Assembly (NCBI RefSeq): GCF_000473995.1
Contig: NC_022571.1
Coordinates: forward strand, 4,619,416-4,683,415
Reading direction: 5' to 3'
DNA: 64,000 nt
Source: Clostridium saccharobutylicum DSM 13864
Lineage (GTDB): Bacteria; Bacillota; Clostridia; Clostridiales; Clostridiaceae
Shown here piece after piece: positions 18,187-27,164 of the stretch. Position 1 is the stretch's first letter. Each line of letters starts with the position of its first letter. Made by a program: the position numbers and the translations under genes. The notes beneath the pieces are model-generated. The model made no database searches and was not told the origin of the DNA. It was given only the letters and a program-made list of their open reading frames with translations.

Positions 18187-20693
18187 TTATTATTTCTCCC
18201 ATTATTATTTGCTATATTATCCATATATTTTTCAAACTCTTTTACAAAATACTCAAATTTTAAATTATTACTTTCTATTTTTCTATTAATTTTGATAGTA
18301 TTTCTAAAACTATCATCTTGAATTAATTTTTTAGAATAACTTAATAATTGATCAAAATCACCTGTTTTAGGGAAAATAGTTTTTGCATTATTATATAAAT
18401 ATGCTGGAGCCATATAACTAGCATTCATTACATTAAATGCTTCATCATTTTCTTCTTTACAAAAAGTAATAATAGGCAATTCTGCATAATAAGCTTCTTC
18501 TAGAGAATATCCTCCACCAGGATATGAATTTAAATAAAAATCACAACTTTTTAGATATGATGATGCTTCTAAATTAAATCCTGCAAAAATCACCTTGTAT
18601 TCCTCAATTAATTTATTTGGAACATATTGCTTAAACTCGCTATAATCGCCTCCAAATACAACAAGACATATGTCATGTATTTCATTAATAAGCTTAATTG
18701 CAAAATTCCAAAATTCATTGTTTTTGTATTTTATAGGCCTTCCAATTGAAATTACTACTTTTTTCTTCCTATCAATATTAAATAAAGTTCTTATATCCAG
18801 ATTTTTATCCACTAACTCAGTATTTATTGGTGAGATTAATTCAAATATATTTTTACAACAATTATCTTTTTTAATATACGTGTAACAAAAATCCAATTTC
18901 TCATCAAAATAATCTTCTGGCTGTTGAAATTGAATTTTTCCAATAATTTTACAAACTTTTTTTAATAATGGATATAACAATACTCCTATAGGTGCAAAAT
19001 ATAAACTTTGATATACTACATAATCAAAATTCCCTTCACTTATATAAATGTAAAATTCTTTAATTTTATCTTCAATACAATTGCTAATTGGTACAAATAA
19101 ATTTACATTTAACTTATTAAAATAATCTATACTTTCTTTACTATTATTAAATTCATTCTTGTTTAAAAGGCTCAATACTGAATATCTATGTTTAATATTC
19201 TCAGAACTTTGTAAATAATTTATAAAGAATTGTGTTACACTCTGATGTATATCCAAACCATTTAATATAAATAAAATCTTTCTCTTATTTTCTTTTAAAC
19301 TTATTTTTTTATTATTAAAATAAGTTAAATAATTCTCTTCTAAAATTTTGCCTCCGATTTTATCCATTTCCTCATATACATTTTTTTGCATATATTTGAA
19401 TCTTGAATAACTAGTAAATCTCCTATACATATTTCCATAATAATAATTGAATTTGAATGTTAATTCATATTTACTTCTTATAAACCACTCACTTAAATAT
19501 TTCATATAGCTTTCTTCATCATTTATGCTTAATAAATAATCAAATAAAGCTTCTGTATTAGTAATATCATCTGAATTTACCGTAAATTTTGTTTTCATTA
19601 AATCAACTTGATCACTACTTTTCTTTAAATCATTTGAATTTATATAATTTAAATTTCCTTTAGACATTTTTTCTGGCAAACTAATTAATAGATCTTTAAT
19701 TTTCATTAATTGATCATTTAATGAATATCTTTCTTTAATAAATGCCCTATATACTTTTGAAGTGTAATTTTTATCGGAAATCATTTCGACAGCTTCAGTT
19801 ATTGTATTCCATACATATTGAGATGGATATATTAATCTAGCCCCTACAAAATTGTGTATTATCGGCTTTATCCCTTTACACATCGCCTGCATAACACTCA
19901 TATTTTGTGATTCAAGTACACTAGTGCATAATATCGCATTTTTATCTTCAAGCCACGTATCTAAATCATTTTGCCACCCTTCATATACAACATTATTCTC
20001 CAATCCAAATTCATGTATCATTTGATTATAATACAGCACATATCTATTATCTTGAAAAATTCCTGCAATATATAATTTATATCTATGATCTGTCTCATAA
20101 ATAGCTTTAAAAGTGTGTAATAAAAGCATTGGCCCTTTCTTATAATTTATATATCCTACATAAGCTATATTAAATCCATTTTCTCGCTCTTTAAATCTCC
20201 ACCTTTTTTCATCTATTCCATTAGGTATAATACTTACTATTTTTTCATCTATGCTAAAATTTTTAATAATAAAACTCTTTATATGCTCACAAACTACTAT
20301 TAATCTATTTACATTACTCCAATTAACATTATTAATATAATCTGTAAATGCTTCATAACTATGAAGTCTACATATAATTTTCTTTTCTTTAGCCAACTCT
20401 AATTTACTTCCATATGCTATTAATTCATCACACCATTCAAACCAACAAATATCTGCCCATTGCATACCGTCTTCAATTTGCTTATATTCTATTGTTATAA
20501 TTTTTTTTATCTCATATTCTTGTGACAGACCTTCAATAATATCACCTAAAAAACTATCTAGCCCCATCTTTACAAAAAACGCTAACTTAATTTTATCTTT
20601 TACAATACCTGAAACATCTTCTTTTAGATTTTCAGTAGTATTTATTAATTCATCTTTTGATTGCTTTGTAATATTGCCCAAGTTGTCTTTCAT
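18183..20693 (-). CDS. Large glycosyltransferase with two GT-B modules
   Basis: An 836-residue protein, about twice the usual size. The first module (about 35-350) ends with the GT4-type donor-site pattern ESQNMSVMQAM (near 290-300). The second (about 465-820) has IISIGRPIKYKN-like and SYPGGGYSLEEAYYAELPI patterns, again a GT4-like donor site. The middle (about 360-460) is a variable linker. It opens the overlapping five-gene glycan operon. Two modules suggest it adds two sugars or makes a repeat. Upstream there is a TAAATTATG sequence (CATAATTTA on the coding strand) that fits a sigma-K -10 element. This would place glycan synthesis in late sporulation, but no matching -35 dinucleotide is present. 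Confidence 0.82.
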   Translation of the reverse strand: MKDNLGNITKQSKDELINTTENLKEDVSGIVKDKIKLAFFVKMGLDSFLGDIIEGLSQEYEIKKIITIEYKQIEDGMQWADICWFEWCDELIAYGSKLELAKEKKIICRLHSYEAFTDYINNVNWSNVNRLIVVCEHIKSFIIKNFSIDEKIVSIIPNGIDEKRWRFKERENGFNIAYVGYINYKKGPMLLLHTFKAIYETDHRYKLYIAGIFQDNRYVLYYNQMIHEFGLENNVVYEGWQNDLDTWLEDKNAILCTSVLESQNMSVMQAMCKGIKPIIHNFVGARLIYPSQYVWNTITEAVEMISDKNYTSKVYRAFIKERYSLNDQLMKIKDLLISLPEKMSKGNLNYINSNDLKKSSDQVDLMKTKFTVNSDDITNTEALFDYLLSINDEESYMKYLSEWFIRSKYELTFKFNYYYGNMYRRFTSYSRFKYMQKNVYEEMDKIGGKILEENYLTYFNNKKISLKENKRKILFILNGLDIHQSVTQFFINYLQSSENIKHRYSVLSLLNKNEFNNSKESIDYFNKLNVNLFVPISNCIEDKIKEFYIYISEGNFDYVVYQSLYFAPIGVLLYPLLKKVCKIIGKIQFQQPEDYFDEKLDFCYTYIKKDNCCKNIFELISPINTELVDKNLDIRTLFNIDRKKKVVISIGRPIKYKNNEFWNFAIKLINEIHDICLVVFGGDYSEFKQYVPNKLIEEYKVIFAGFNLEASSYLKSCDFYLNSYPGGGYSLEEAYYAELPIITFCKEENDEAFNVMNASYMAPAYLYNNAKTIFPKTGDFDQLLSYSKKLIQDDSFRNTIKINRKIESNNLKFEYFVKEFEKYMDNIANNNGRNNK

Positions 20694-20740
20694 TAAATCA
20701 CTCCAAAATTCTGATTACAATATTCTATTCTCTGATGATT

Positions 20741-20749
20741 TAAATTATG
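20741..20749 (-). promoter_or_regulatory. Possible sigma-K -10 element of the glycan operon
   Basis: The coding strand reads CATAATTTA, an exact CATANNNTA match. The AC dinucleotide expected 16-17 bp upstream is absent (TA or AT instead), so this is a weak call. Confidence 0.3.
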
Positions 20750-20807
20750 ATTTGCCATTTCCTATTATTGACTTTTTAAAATTTTATTTATGAATAAGTT
20801 TAATTTT

Positions 20808-20830
20808 AGGCACGTAAAAATGAATTAATT
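20808..20830. repeat. Family A repeat, solo end
   Basis: AGGCACGTAAAAATGAATTA without a convincing partner end nearby; a fragment between divergent genes. Confidence 0.35.
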
Positions 20831-20901
20831 AATAAAATCCTTTAAATTATGAATTTAAAATAACGTACTTTACAAAACCATGAAATATGTATTACTTTAT
20901 C

Positions 20902-20928
20902 ACAATTTTAGAAAACAATAATATAATA
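20902..20928 (+). promoter_or_regulatory. Sigma-K-like promoter
   Basis: AC, 16 bp, then AATATAATA (CATANNNTA with the first base changed), about 55 bp upstream of the 94-residue protein gene. Confidence 0.4.
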
Positions 20929-20981
20929 TTACTATACTGATACAAAAAATCTAAGAAATTAATTAAAGGAGATGTTATTTA

Positions 20982-21266
20982 ATGGCAAGTTTTGATACAC
21001 CTCAAAACAGCACTATTCAAACAATTTATGCTACAGGAACTATCCCTGCACACAATGATGCAGGTTTTATTGAAATTCAAGCTGTTGCTTCTCGTAATGG
21101 TGGTCACGAAACTTTTTATAAGACATTTCAAATTGCTGCTAGTGCTACTGCTACTACTGCTCGAGCATGGTCTGGTGCCGGTAACTATCAGATAGTTATT
21201 ACTCCTAAACTATTTGGTACTCAATCAGTTAGTTCGACAACTGTTGTAAATAGCTTCAAACACTAA
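20982..21266 (+). CDS. Small beta-rich protein, probable spore-surface structural component
   Basis: A 94-residue protein without signal peptide, Cys or charged clusters, rich in Thr, Ser and Ala and predicted to be mostly beta strand. Its core (YATGTIPAHNDAGFIEIQAV) resembles the last 85 residues of the gene product that follows (VTGTVAPASVYYIVVDLQV), so the two may share a small self-assembling domain. AAAGGAGATG precedes the ATG. There is a sigma-K-like promoter upstream and a strong terminator downstream, so a high-level monocistronic transcript is likely. I do not know the family. A spore-coat, exosporium or appendage protein is inferred from neighbours and promoter type. Confidence 0.7.
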   Translation: MASFDTPQNSTIQTIYATGTIPAHNDAGFIEIQAVASRNGGHETFYKTFQIAASATATTARAWSGAGNYQIVITPKLFGTQSVSSTTVVNSFKH

Positions 21267-21287
21267 TAAAAACTTTGATATAAATTT

Positions 21288-21317
21288 CATGGAGTCAGTA
21301 TACGGCTCCATGTTTTT
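21288..21317 (+). terminator. Rho-independent terminator
   Basis: CATGGAG ... CTCCATG stem followed by TTTTT, 22 bp after the stop of the 94-residue protein gene. Confidence 0.85.
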
Positions 21318-21461
21318 AACATATTTTATTAATAACATTGCAAATCATTATTATAGCAACAAGAAAAATCTCATACATATCATTACTACAATGAATAAAA
21401 TAATCTACGACTTGCCTTATCTTTCTTTGTAACATATATCATTACAGGTAAATTTCACAAA

Positions 21462-21489
21462 ACAAATGTCATCTGATTATCATTATATG
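21462..21489 (+). promoter_or_regulatory. Sigma-K-like promoter (weak)
   Basis: AC, 17 bp, then CATTATATG, which matches the CATANNATG variant seen at neighbouring genes with one change. It lies about 30 bp upstream of the DNRLRE-type gene. Confidence 0.35.
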
Positions 21490-21521
21490 GTCAACGGTAT
21501 TGGAAAAATGGAGGTTAATTT

Positions 21522-22484
21522 ATGAAAAGTATTACAATTCCAGCTATTAAAAGCCTAAGCGTTACAAATAAATATTCTGATAAAAGTTTAAATGAAGATA
21601 AAATAATAGTAGGCTCTGATTCTAACTATAACTACTACAGTTATTTGTTTTGGGATATCTCATCAATACCTGCTAATGCTATAGTTCATAATGCAAAACT
21701 TACGCTTTTTAAGACTGATAATTTTTATTATGATACTAGTAAAAAATTCTCCATAAGTCCGCTCTATGAATACTTCAGTACTTATACAACTTATAATAAT
21801 TCTCCTAATTATGATCATTATACTGTAATAAACTTTTATCCATTGACCGATAATATATCAGTAACAATAGATATTACAACTATAGTTTCGTCATGGGTAA
21901 AAAACAGCTTAAAAAATAAAGGTATAATACTATATGGAAGAAATGAAGATATCCTTACAAGCTTTGGATCTGTAAAAAGTTCAGACAGCTATCTTGTACC
22001 ATTTATAATAGTAAATTATGAGCCATATTCTTCTAACAAATGTTGTAAAAAAGAATGTAATAATAAATGTTCTCAGGATTGTTGTTGTAAAAAAAATTGT
22101 AATGGTGAATACTTTAAAGATGATTGTTGTGAGAAATATATAAAGATATGCAAAAAAGAACTTGAAGCTATTTTGTTTAAAGTTTGTAAGGAAGCTTGCG
22201 GAAGTAATTGCAACCCATATCCTCCAAACACCTCCATTACTAGAACAGTAAGAGTTACAGGAACTGTAGCTCCAGCATCAGTTTATTATATAGTTGTAGA
22301 TTTACAAGTAACTCGTGCTTCTAGTGGGCAAATAAATCATTATTATGTATCAGATGAATATGATAACTCTTTAAATGATACTCCTCTTCCTATAGATAAA
22401 ACATATAATATTGCTGTAAGCCCTCCTATTCAATCTGGTGATACAGAAGATGTGATTTTATATGGTTCCTATAAAGGCTTTTAA
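21522..22484 (+). CDS. DNRLRE-type protein with Cys-rich linker, probable spore-surface protein
   Basis: A 320-residue protein in three parts. Residues 1 to about 165 form a jelly-roll domain of the DNRLRE/CBM96-like type (YLFWDISSIPANAIVHNAKL, then IVSSWVKNSLKNKGIILYG). Residues about 172-228 are packed with cysteines (pairs and triplets such as CCKKEC and DCCCKKNC). The last 85 residues resemble the 94-residue neighbour. There is no signal peptide, so it would be placed from the mother cell rather than secreted. Cys-rich blocks are common in exosporium and coat proteins, where they crosslink by disulfides. Function is inferred. The start has a GGAGG site. Confidence 0.72.
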   Translation: MKSITIPAIKSLSVTNKYSDKSLNEDKIIVGSDSNYNYYSYLFWDISSIPANAIVHNAKLTLFKTDNFYYDTSKKFSISPLYEYFSTYTTYNNSPNYDHYTVINFYPLTDNISVTIDITTIVSSWVKNSLKNKGIILYGRNEDILTSFGSVKSSDSYLVPFIIVNYEPYSSNKCCKKECNNKCSQDCCCKKNCNGEYFKDDCCEKYIKICKKELEAILFKVCKEACGSNCNPYPPNTSITRTVRVTGTVAPASVYYIVVDLQVTRASSGQINHYYVSDEYDNSLNDTPLPIDKTYNIAVSPPIQSGDTEDVILYGSYKGF

Positions 22485-22506
22485 TTTATAAAATTTATAT
22501 AATAAT

Positions 22507-22690
22507 AATGAGAGCTTTTAAGGAACATTAAAAAAATAACAATTCCATCTGACAAGCCTATTTTTCATCATTCTATGTTAGCAGATTTCTCTAATAGTCG
22601 GCTATGAGACAAATGTGTTTCCTTGCCTGATGAAAAATAATCATGATATTTTGGACTTGTTATTTTCTTTAATGTGCCTAAGCTCTCATT
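22507..22690. terminator. Terminator hairpin split by a family A insertion
   Basis: AATGAGAGCT (22507-22516) and AGCTCTCATT (22681-22690) form a perfect outer stem followed by ATCTTTT. The family A element fills its loop. Without the element the sequence would be an ordinary terminator for the convergent genes on either side. Confidence 0.6.
22521..22679. repeat. Family A repeat, full-length copy
   Basis: 159 bp from AGGAACATTAAAAAAATAAC to TTATTTTCTTTAATGTGCCT. The core contains GGCTATGAGACAAAT and CCTTGCCTGATGAAAAATA. The outer 20 bp pair with each other; the left end carries GGAAC instead of GGCAC. Confidence 0.8.
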
Positions 22691-22764
22691 ATCTTTTACA
22701 TATTTACTTGGAATATCAATCAATTACTACCTAATTTTAAATATAAGTTATTTATCTATAGTTT

Positions 22765-24360
22765 TTAGTCTTCACTTTTTCCTACACCAGATAATATTAA
22801 TCCTTTATTATGATCTAGTGCCCAGCTTATACCCCAGTCATTTTGGAATATAAGAAGATTTCTATCTTTAAGATCCTTAACTTTCTTAGTGTCTGAAGTT
22901 AAGTTTAATGAATCCATATCAACATCTTTGTTTTCAATCCATCTAACAAATCTGTAATCTAATCTATCCATCTTTACATCAACATTATATTCGTTATTTA
23001 ATCTATATTCTAATACTTCAAATTGAAGTACACCAACAACTCCAACTATGATTTCTTCCATACCAATATGAGTTTCTTTAAATACTTGAATTGCTCCTTC
23101 TTGTGCAATTTGAGTAACACCTTTTATAAATTGTTTTCTCTTCATAGTATCTACTGGTCTAACTCTAGCAAAATGTTCTGGAGCGAAAGTTGGAATTCCT
23201 TCAAATTTAAATTTCTTTGATGGTGAACATAATGTATCTCCAATTGAGAATATACCTGGATCAAATACACCAATTATATCTCCTGCATAAGCTTCTTCAA
23301 CAATTTCTCTATCTTGAGCCATAAATTGTTGTGGCTGAGCTAATTTAATCTTCTTTCCACCTTGCATGTGGTATACATCCTCACCTTTATTAAATTTACC
23401 TGAACAAATTCTCATAAATGCGATTCTATCTCTATGAGCTTTATTCATGTTTGCTTGAATCTTAAATACAAAAGCAGAGAACTTATCTTCAAATGGATCA
23501 ATAGTTCCAGCACTTGAATTTCTAGCAAGTGGTGATGTAGTCATTTCTAAGAAATGTTCCAAGAATGGTTCTACACCAAAGTTAGTTAATGCTGATCCAA
23601 AGAATACTGGAGTTAATTCTCCACGACGTACAGCATCTAAATCTAATTCATCTCCGGCAATATCTAAAAGCTCAATGTCTTCCATTAATTTATCATGAAG
23701 AGCATCTCCTAATATTTCTCTAAACTTAGGATCATCTGGTGAACCTTCTATTGCTTCAACTTCATTTTGACCGTGATTTCCACCATTGAAAGCTATAATT
23801 CTGTTATTGTCTCTTTCGTATACTCCTTTGAATTCTTTACCAGAACCAATTGGCCAATTCATTGGATAAGTTTTAATTCCAAGTTCATTTTCAATATCAT
23901 CTAATAATTGGAATGGATCTTTAGCTTCTCTATCCATCTTATTTATAAATGTAAAGATTGGCATTTCTCTTAAAGAAGCAACATGGAATAACTTTCTTGT
24001 TTGATCTTCTATACCTTTAGCAGCATCTACAACCATAACTGCTGAGTCTGCAGCCATAAGAGTTCTATATGTATCTTCTGAGAAGTCTTGGTGACCTGGA
24101 GTATCTAATATGTTAATACAGTGATCATTATAGTTAAATTGCATAACTGAAGAAGTAACTGAGATACCTCTTTGCTTTTCGATTTCCATCCAGTCAGAAA
24201 CTGCATGCTTAGATGCCTTTCTAGCTTTAACAGAACCTGCAAGTCTAATAGCTCCTCCATATAATAAAAACTTTTCTGTCAATGTAGTTTTACCTGCATC
24301 AGGGTGAGATATAATTGCAAAGGTTCTTCTTTTTTCTATTTCATTTATATAATCAGCCAA
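22765..24360 (-). CDS. prfC: Peptide chain release factor 3 (RF3)
   Basis: A 531-residue GTPase of the EF-G family that recycles RF1/RF2 from the ribosome after termination. The P-loop is HPDAGKTT (19-26). The switch-II motif DTPGHQDF lies near residues 84-91, and NKMD follows at about residue 140. Domain order and length are those of bacterial RF3. The reading frame starts at TTG, with AAGGAGG eight bases upstream. It is a housekeeping gene set alone inside the probable spore island, with family A repeats on both sides. Confidence 0.97.
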   Translation of the reverse strand: MADYINEIEKRRTFAIISHPDAGKTTLTEKFLLYGGAIRLAGSVKARKASKHAVSDWMEIEKQRGISVTSSVMQFNYNDHCINILDTPGHQDFSEDTYRTLMAADSAVMVVDAAKGIEDQTRKLFHVASLREMPIFTFINKMDREAKDPFQLLDDIENELGIKTYPMNWPIGSGKEFKGVYERDNNRIIAFNGGNHGQNEVEAIEGSPDDPKFREILGDALHDKLMEDIELLDIAGDELDLDAVRRGELTPVFFGSALTNFGVEPFLEHFLEMTTSPLARNSSAGTIDPFEDKFSAFVFKIQANMNKAHRDRIAFMRICSGKFNKGEDVYHMQGGKKIKLAQPQQFMAQDREIVEEAYAGDIIGVFDPGIFSIGDTLCSPSKKFKFEGIPTFAPEHFARVRPVDTMKRKQFIKGVTQIAQEGAIQVFKETHIGMEEIIVGVVGVLQFEVLEYRLNNEYNVDVKMDRLDYRFVRWIENKDVDMDSLNLTSDTKKVKDLKDRNLLIFQNDWGISWALDHNKGLILSGVGKSED

Positions 24361-24427
24361 AGTAAAATCCTCCTTTTTAATGTACAGTTCATTTATAAGC
24401 TTCCTATAACTTATTTACATTGGACTA

Positions 24428-24587
24428 AGGCACATTCAAAAAAATAACGAGTCCATCTGCAAAGCCTATTTTGCATCATGCTACGTTAGTGTATTCCTCT
24501 AATAGCCCGCTATGAGACAAATCCACTTCCTTGCCTGATGCAAAATAATCATAGCATTTTGGACTTGTTATTTTCTTTCATATGCCT
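24428..24587. repeat. Family A repeat, full-length copy
   Basis: 160 bp upstream of prfC, AGGCACATTCAAAAAAATAA to TTATTTTCTTTCATATGCCT. The core AGCCCGCTATGAGACAAATCC and CCTTGCCTGATGCAAAATAA is intact. It is one of the best-preserved copies, close to the one at 54069. Confidence 0.85.
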
Positions 24588-24602
24588 AAATTCTATCATT
24601 TA

Positions 24603-24638
24603 AGGCATTTTAGACTTGTTATTTTCTTTCATGTGCCT
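24603..24638. repeat. Family A repeat, tandem 3' fragment
   Basis: A 36-bp near-copy of the right end of the preceding element (AGGCATTTTAGACTTG ... TTCATGTGCCT), 15 bp further on. It is a partial tandem duplication that again has inverted ends. Confidence 0.65.
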
Positions 24639-24864
24639 AAATATAGATTTTCATTTTTAATATTACCTATATTAAACTAATATATATGTTTCAATTTTAA
24701 TTTTATATTGTTAATTTTAATATACATTTTTGTATATAAAATTTTCTATTTTTCTTCATTGTTAACTAAAATATTATATCATATTCAATATGCTATGTAC
24801 ATTACAATCATTTTTCCCATAAGTCTATAACAACTACTTCATTATGTACACTTAAAAATAATTT

Positions 24865-24897
24865 AGACCGCTAATAAACTAAATTTATCAGCGATCT
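24865..24897 (-). terminator. Hairpin, possible terminator on the minus strand
   Basis: AGACCGCTAATAAA / TTTATCAGCGATCT stem of 14 pairs with a 5-base loop. On the minus strand it is followed by AAATTATTTTT. It may end the transcript of the beta-propeller gene. The rest of 24640-24985 is AT-rich with no other feature seen. Confidence 0.5.
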
Positions 24898-24985
24898 CTT
24901 CTAAATTATAATTATATCATTTTCTACTTTATAACACACTATCTTTGCTCAATTCTCTATTTGAATATGCCTTATCCTCATTATA

Positions 24986-25144
24986 AGGCATATTTAAATA
25001 AATAACGAGTCTATTGTCAGCCTATTTTCAATCATGCTGTGTCAGCAAATTGACCTAATATGCCCGCTATGAGGGCAATTAACATCCTTGACTAATTAAA
25101 AATATCCATAGCAAATTTGACTTGTTATTTATTTTCACATGCCT
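24986..25144. repeat. Family A repeat overlapping a gene end
   Basis: 159 bp, AGGCATATTTAAATAAATAA to TTATTTATTTTCACATGCCT. Its right 20 bp supply the last codons and the stop of the beta-propeller gene. Just left of it, an inverted ATATGCCTTAT (24966-24976) pairs with its first bases. Confidence 0.75.
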
Positions 25145-26591
25145 GAACATCACAATTCTTAAAAAACGGTATGAATACTAATTCATCTACAATTGCTCTT
25201 GTTGAAATCAAAACACTAACACTAAACTTTAAGTCATTGTTTATAATTTCTGGATTACTTGTTAATTTAGTAAAGGAATTAACTACAAATTCAACTCCTT
25301 GTTGTTCTGCATACGCTGGTATATATAATGTAGCATTTTGTATTCCTTCTATCTTTCCTTCATCAATATACTTCCTACCATGTTCATCTTTATACCAGAT
25401 ATAATATGGTATGTAAAAGTTATATTTTAGCATTGAATATTCTTTTCGATTATCTATAATTTCTCTATTTCTTGTTTCATTTATAATTTCGCACTTTTTA
25501 AATCTAATTTCGTCTATATTTATAATTTCTTCTTCTTCAGAAGTTAGTTTTATTGATACATCCTGAAAAATTATTTTTTCTTGATAGGTTGACAAAACTT
25601 TTTTTGCAAGTATTGTAGTTCCGTTTTCTTTTTTTAATGTATCTTCTGAATCTATTATACTCAAAGCTTCTTCTTTCTTTGGCAATCTTCTTTGAATAGC
25701 AACTCCAATATCATATGGTATACCATTCTTTTTTTCTAAATCAAAAGTATCTAAAATAACATTTCCAGACACATCTATTCTATTAATTACACCTTTTCCT
25801 TCAATATTTTGACCAATTACAAGTAATATTTTTTTATCTGGAGACAATCTAATTCTTTTTACTTTTTGCATAGTAGTTGTGATATTTGCTATACATTTTC
25901 TTTTTAATGTATCTATAACTTCAATTCTATGTAATCCATCATTTGCCACATATAAAAAAGTTCCACTTTGTTCCAAGGATGTAATAATAGATCTCTTTTC
26001 TAAATCTATAAATGAAATATTCTCATTTTCAATATTTAATATATATATTTTTTCTCTATTAGCAATATAAATATAATTTTCATTTTCTTCAATGAGAATA
26101 TACTTAGGTGAATTTCCAATATCTTTGTATATCTTTATTAAATTAAGATTTGATGTATCATAAACTTTTATTTCATTCTGTAAAACATCCAAAACAAATA
26201 ATCTTTTCTTATTCTTATTAAGTTCTATACTATCTGCTGCAATAAATCCTCTCAAAGAACCAATCTTTTCCCCAGTTCTTAAATCATAAATACATACTTC
26301 ATCAGTATTACAGACATAAATCTTATGAGCTATAGAATCTACTTGTATATTTCCATTATTAGGCATATCCCATGTTTTAATACAATCATATAAATCATGA
26401 ATAACTGTAACTTTTCCATTTCTATCACTAGCTATATATATATTATTACTTTCATCTACGATTATATTTTGCGGTCTTGGACCAATTTCAACTTCCTTTA
26501 TAATATGATAGCCATCACCGTCGATAATAGATACCGTAGATATTCCTAAGTTTGATACATAATAAATCATTTTCTCTTTTTTATCAACCAC
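25125..26591 (-). CDS. Beta-propeller protein with C-terminal SPOCS-like domain, probable spore-coat protein
   Basis: A 488-residue cytoplasmic-type protein with no signal peptide. Residues 1 to about 290 hold about seven repeats of roughly 40 residues of YncE/YVTN type (YYVSNLGISTVSIIDGDGY, KIYVCNTDEVCIYDLRTGE). Residues about 330-485 form a separate domain whose strand order resembles the 258/262-residue paralogs nearby: LKYNFYIPYYIWYKDEHG, then YIPA, then LKFSVSVLISTRAIVDELVF. This pattern recalls the SPOCS/DUF3794 coat-localisation domain; that is inference. The final residues ACENK and stop are encoded by a family A repeat end. The first codon is GTG with weak ribosome-site support; ATG at 26570 is an alternative. 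Confidence 0.7.
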   Translation of the reverse strand: MVDKKEKMIYYVSNLGISTVSIIDGDGYHIIKEVEIGPRPQNIIVDESNNIYIASDRNGKVTVIHDLYDCIKTWDMPNNGNIQVDSIAHKIYVCNTDEVCIYDLRTGEKIGSLRGFIAADSIELNKNKKRLFVLDVLQNEIKVYDTSNLNLIKIYKDIGNSPKYILIEENENYIYIANREKIYILNIENENISFIDLEKRSIITSLEQSGTFLYVANDGLHRIEVIDTLKRKCIANITTTMQKVKRIRLSPDKKILLVIGQNIEGKGVINRIDVSGNVILDTFDLEKKNGIPYDIGVAIQRRLPKKEEALSIIDSEDTLKKENGTTILAKKVLSTYQEKIIFQDVSIKLTSEEEEIINIDEIRFKKCEIINETRNREIIDNRKEYSMLKYNFYIPYYIWYKDEHGRKYIDEGKIEGIQNATLYIPAYAEQQGVEFVVNSFTKLTSNPEIINNDLKFSVSVLISTRAIVDELVFIPFFKNCDVQACENK

Positions 26592-26619
26592 AGACTTATC
26601 ATCACCCTATTTATTACTA

Positions 26620-26785
26620 AGCATATTCAAAAAAATAACATAATTAAATATATATAAAATTATTCCTTCATTGTATTTTTAATATGCATCATATTAAAGA
26701 ATATGCTTTATCCATTATTATTATTCAATAAAAAATAATAGATCAACTATACAAATATACTTGTCTATTATTTTTTGAACATGCT
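26620..26785. repeat. Family A repeat, diverged copy
   Basis: 166 bp with ends AGCATATTCAAAAAAATAAC and TTATTTTTTGAACATGCT. Both ends have changed together (AGCAT pairs with ATGCT instead of AGGCAC with GTGCCT), so the outer stem is kept. Confidence 0.65.
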
Positions 26786-26804
26786 CAAATACGCCCAAGT
26801 ATTC

Positions 26805-27074
26805 CTAATTAACTAATTCATAAGTTTCATTTTTTCCATCTTTTATAATCTTAAATGTTGCAGTAGGATAAATATTATTCCTTTTAAGTTCAGTTTGAAT
26901 GATTTCTATATCTATTTCCTTGAATTTTACTGCTTGAGTACAGCTAATATTAATTTTATTAGGAGCTGTAACAAGTTTGACTTTAATATTTCTTCCAGTT
27001 AATCGCTGATACATATATAGTGCCCTATTATGGGATGTAAATGTCATTATATAATCATACTCTTCTGTTGCCAT
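26805..27074 (-). CDS. DUF3343-like putative Se/S carrier protein
   Basis: An 89-residue protein starting at the ATG that follows GAGGTG by six bases (27074); a longer upstream frame lacks a ribosome site. The pattern YIMTFTSHNRALYMYQRL, then VKLVTAPNKINISCTQAVKF, then a final alpha-beta unit, matches DUF3343, described as a small Se/S-carrier-like family. Cys49 in SCTQA is at the usual conserved position. These proteins often occur near cysteine-desulfurase-like aminotransferases, and one lies about 6 kb to the right. Here the immediate neighbours are spore-surface-type genes, so its role is uncertain. Confidence 0.65.
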   Translation of the reverse strand: MATEEYDYIMTFTSHNRALYMYQRLTGRNIKVKLVTAPNKINISCTQAVKFKEIDIEIIQTELKRNNIYPTATFKIIKDGKNETYELVN

Positions 27075-27164
27075 ATTTTTCACCTCTATGATATACATCA
27101 TAATTTATTTTATGCTACCAAGTCATATATGTTAATTTAGATAACAAGTCCAATTGTATATGCC

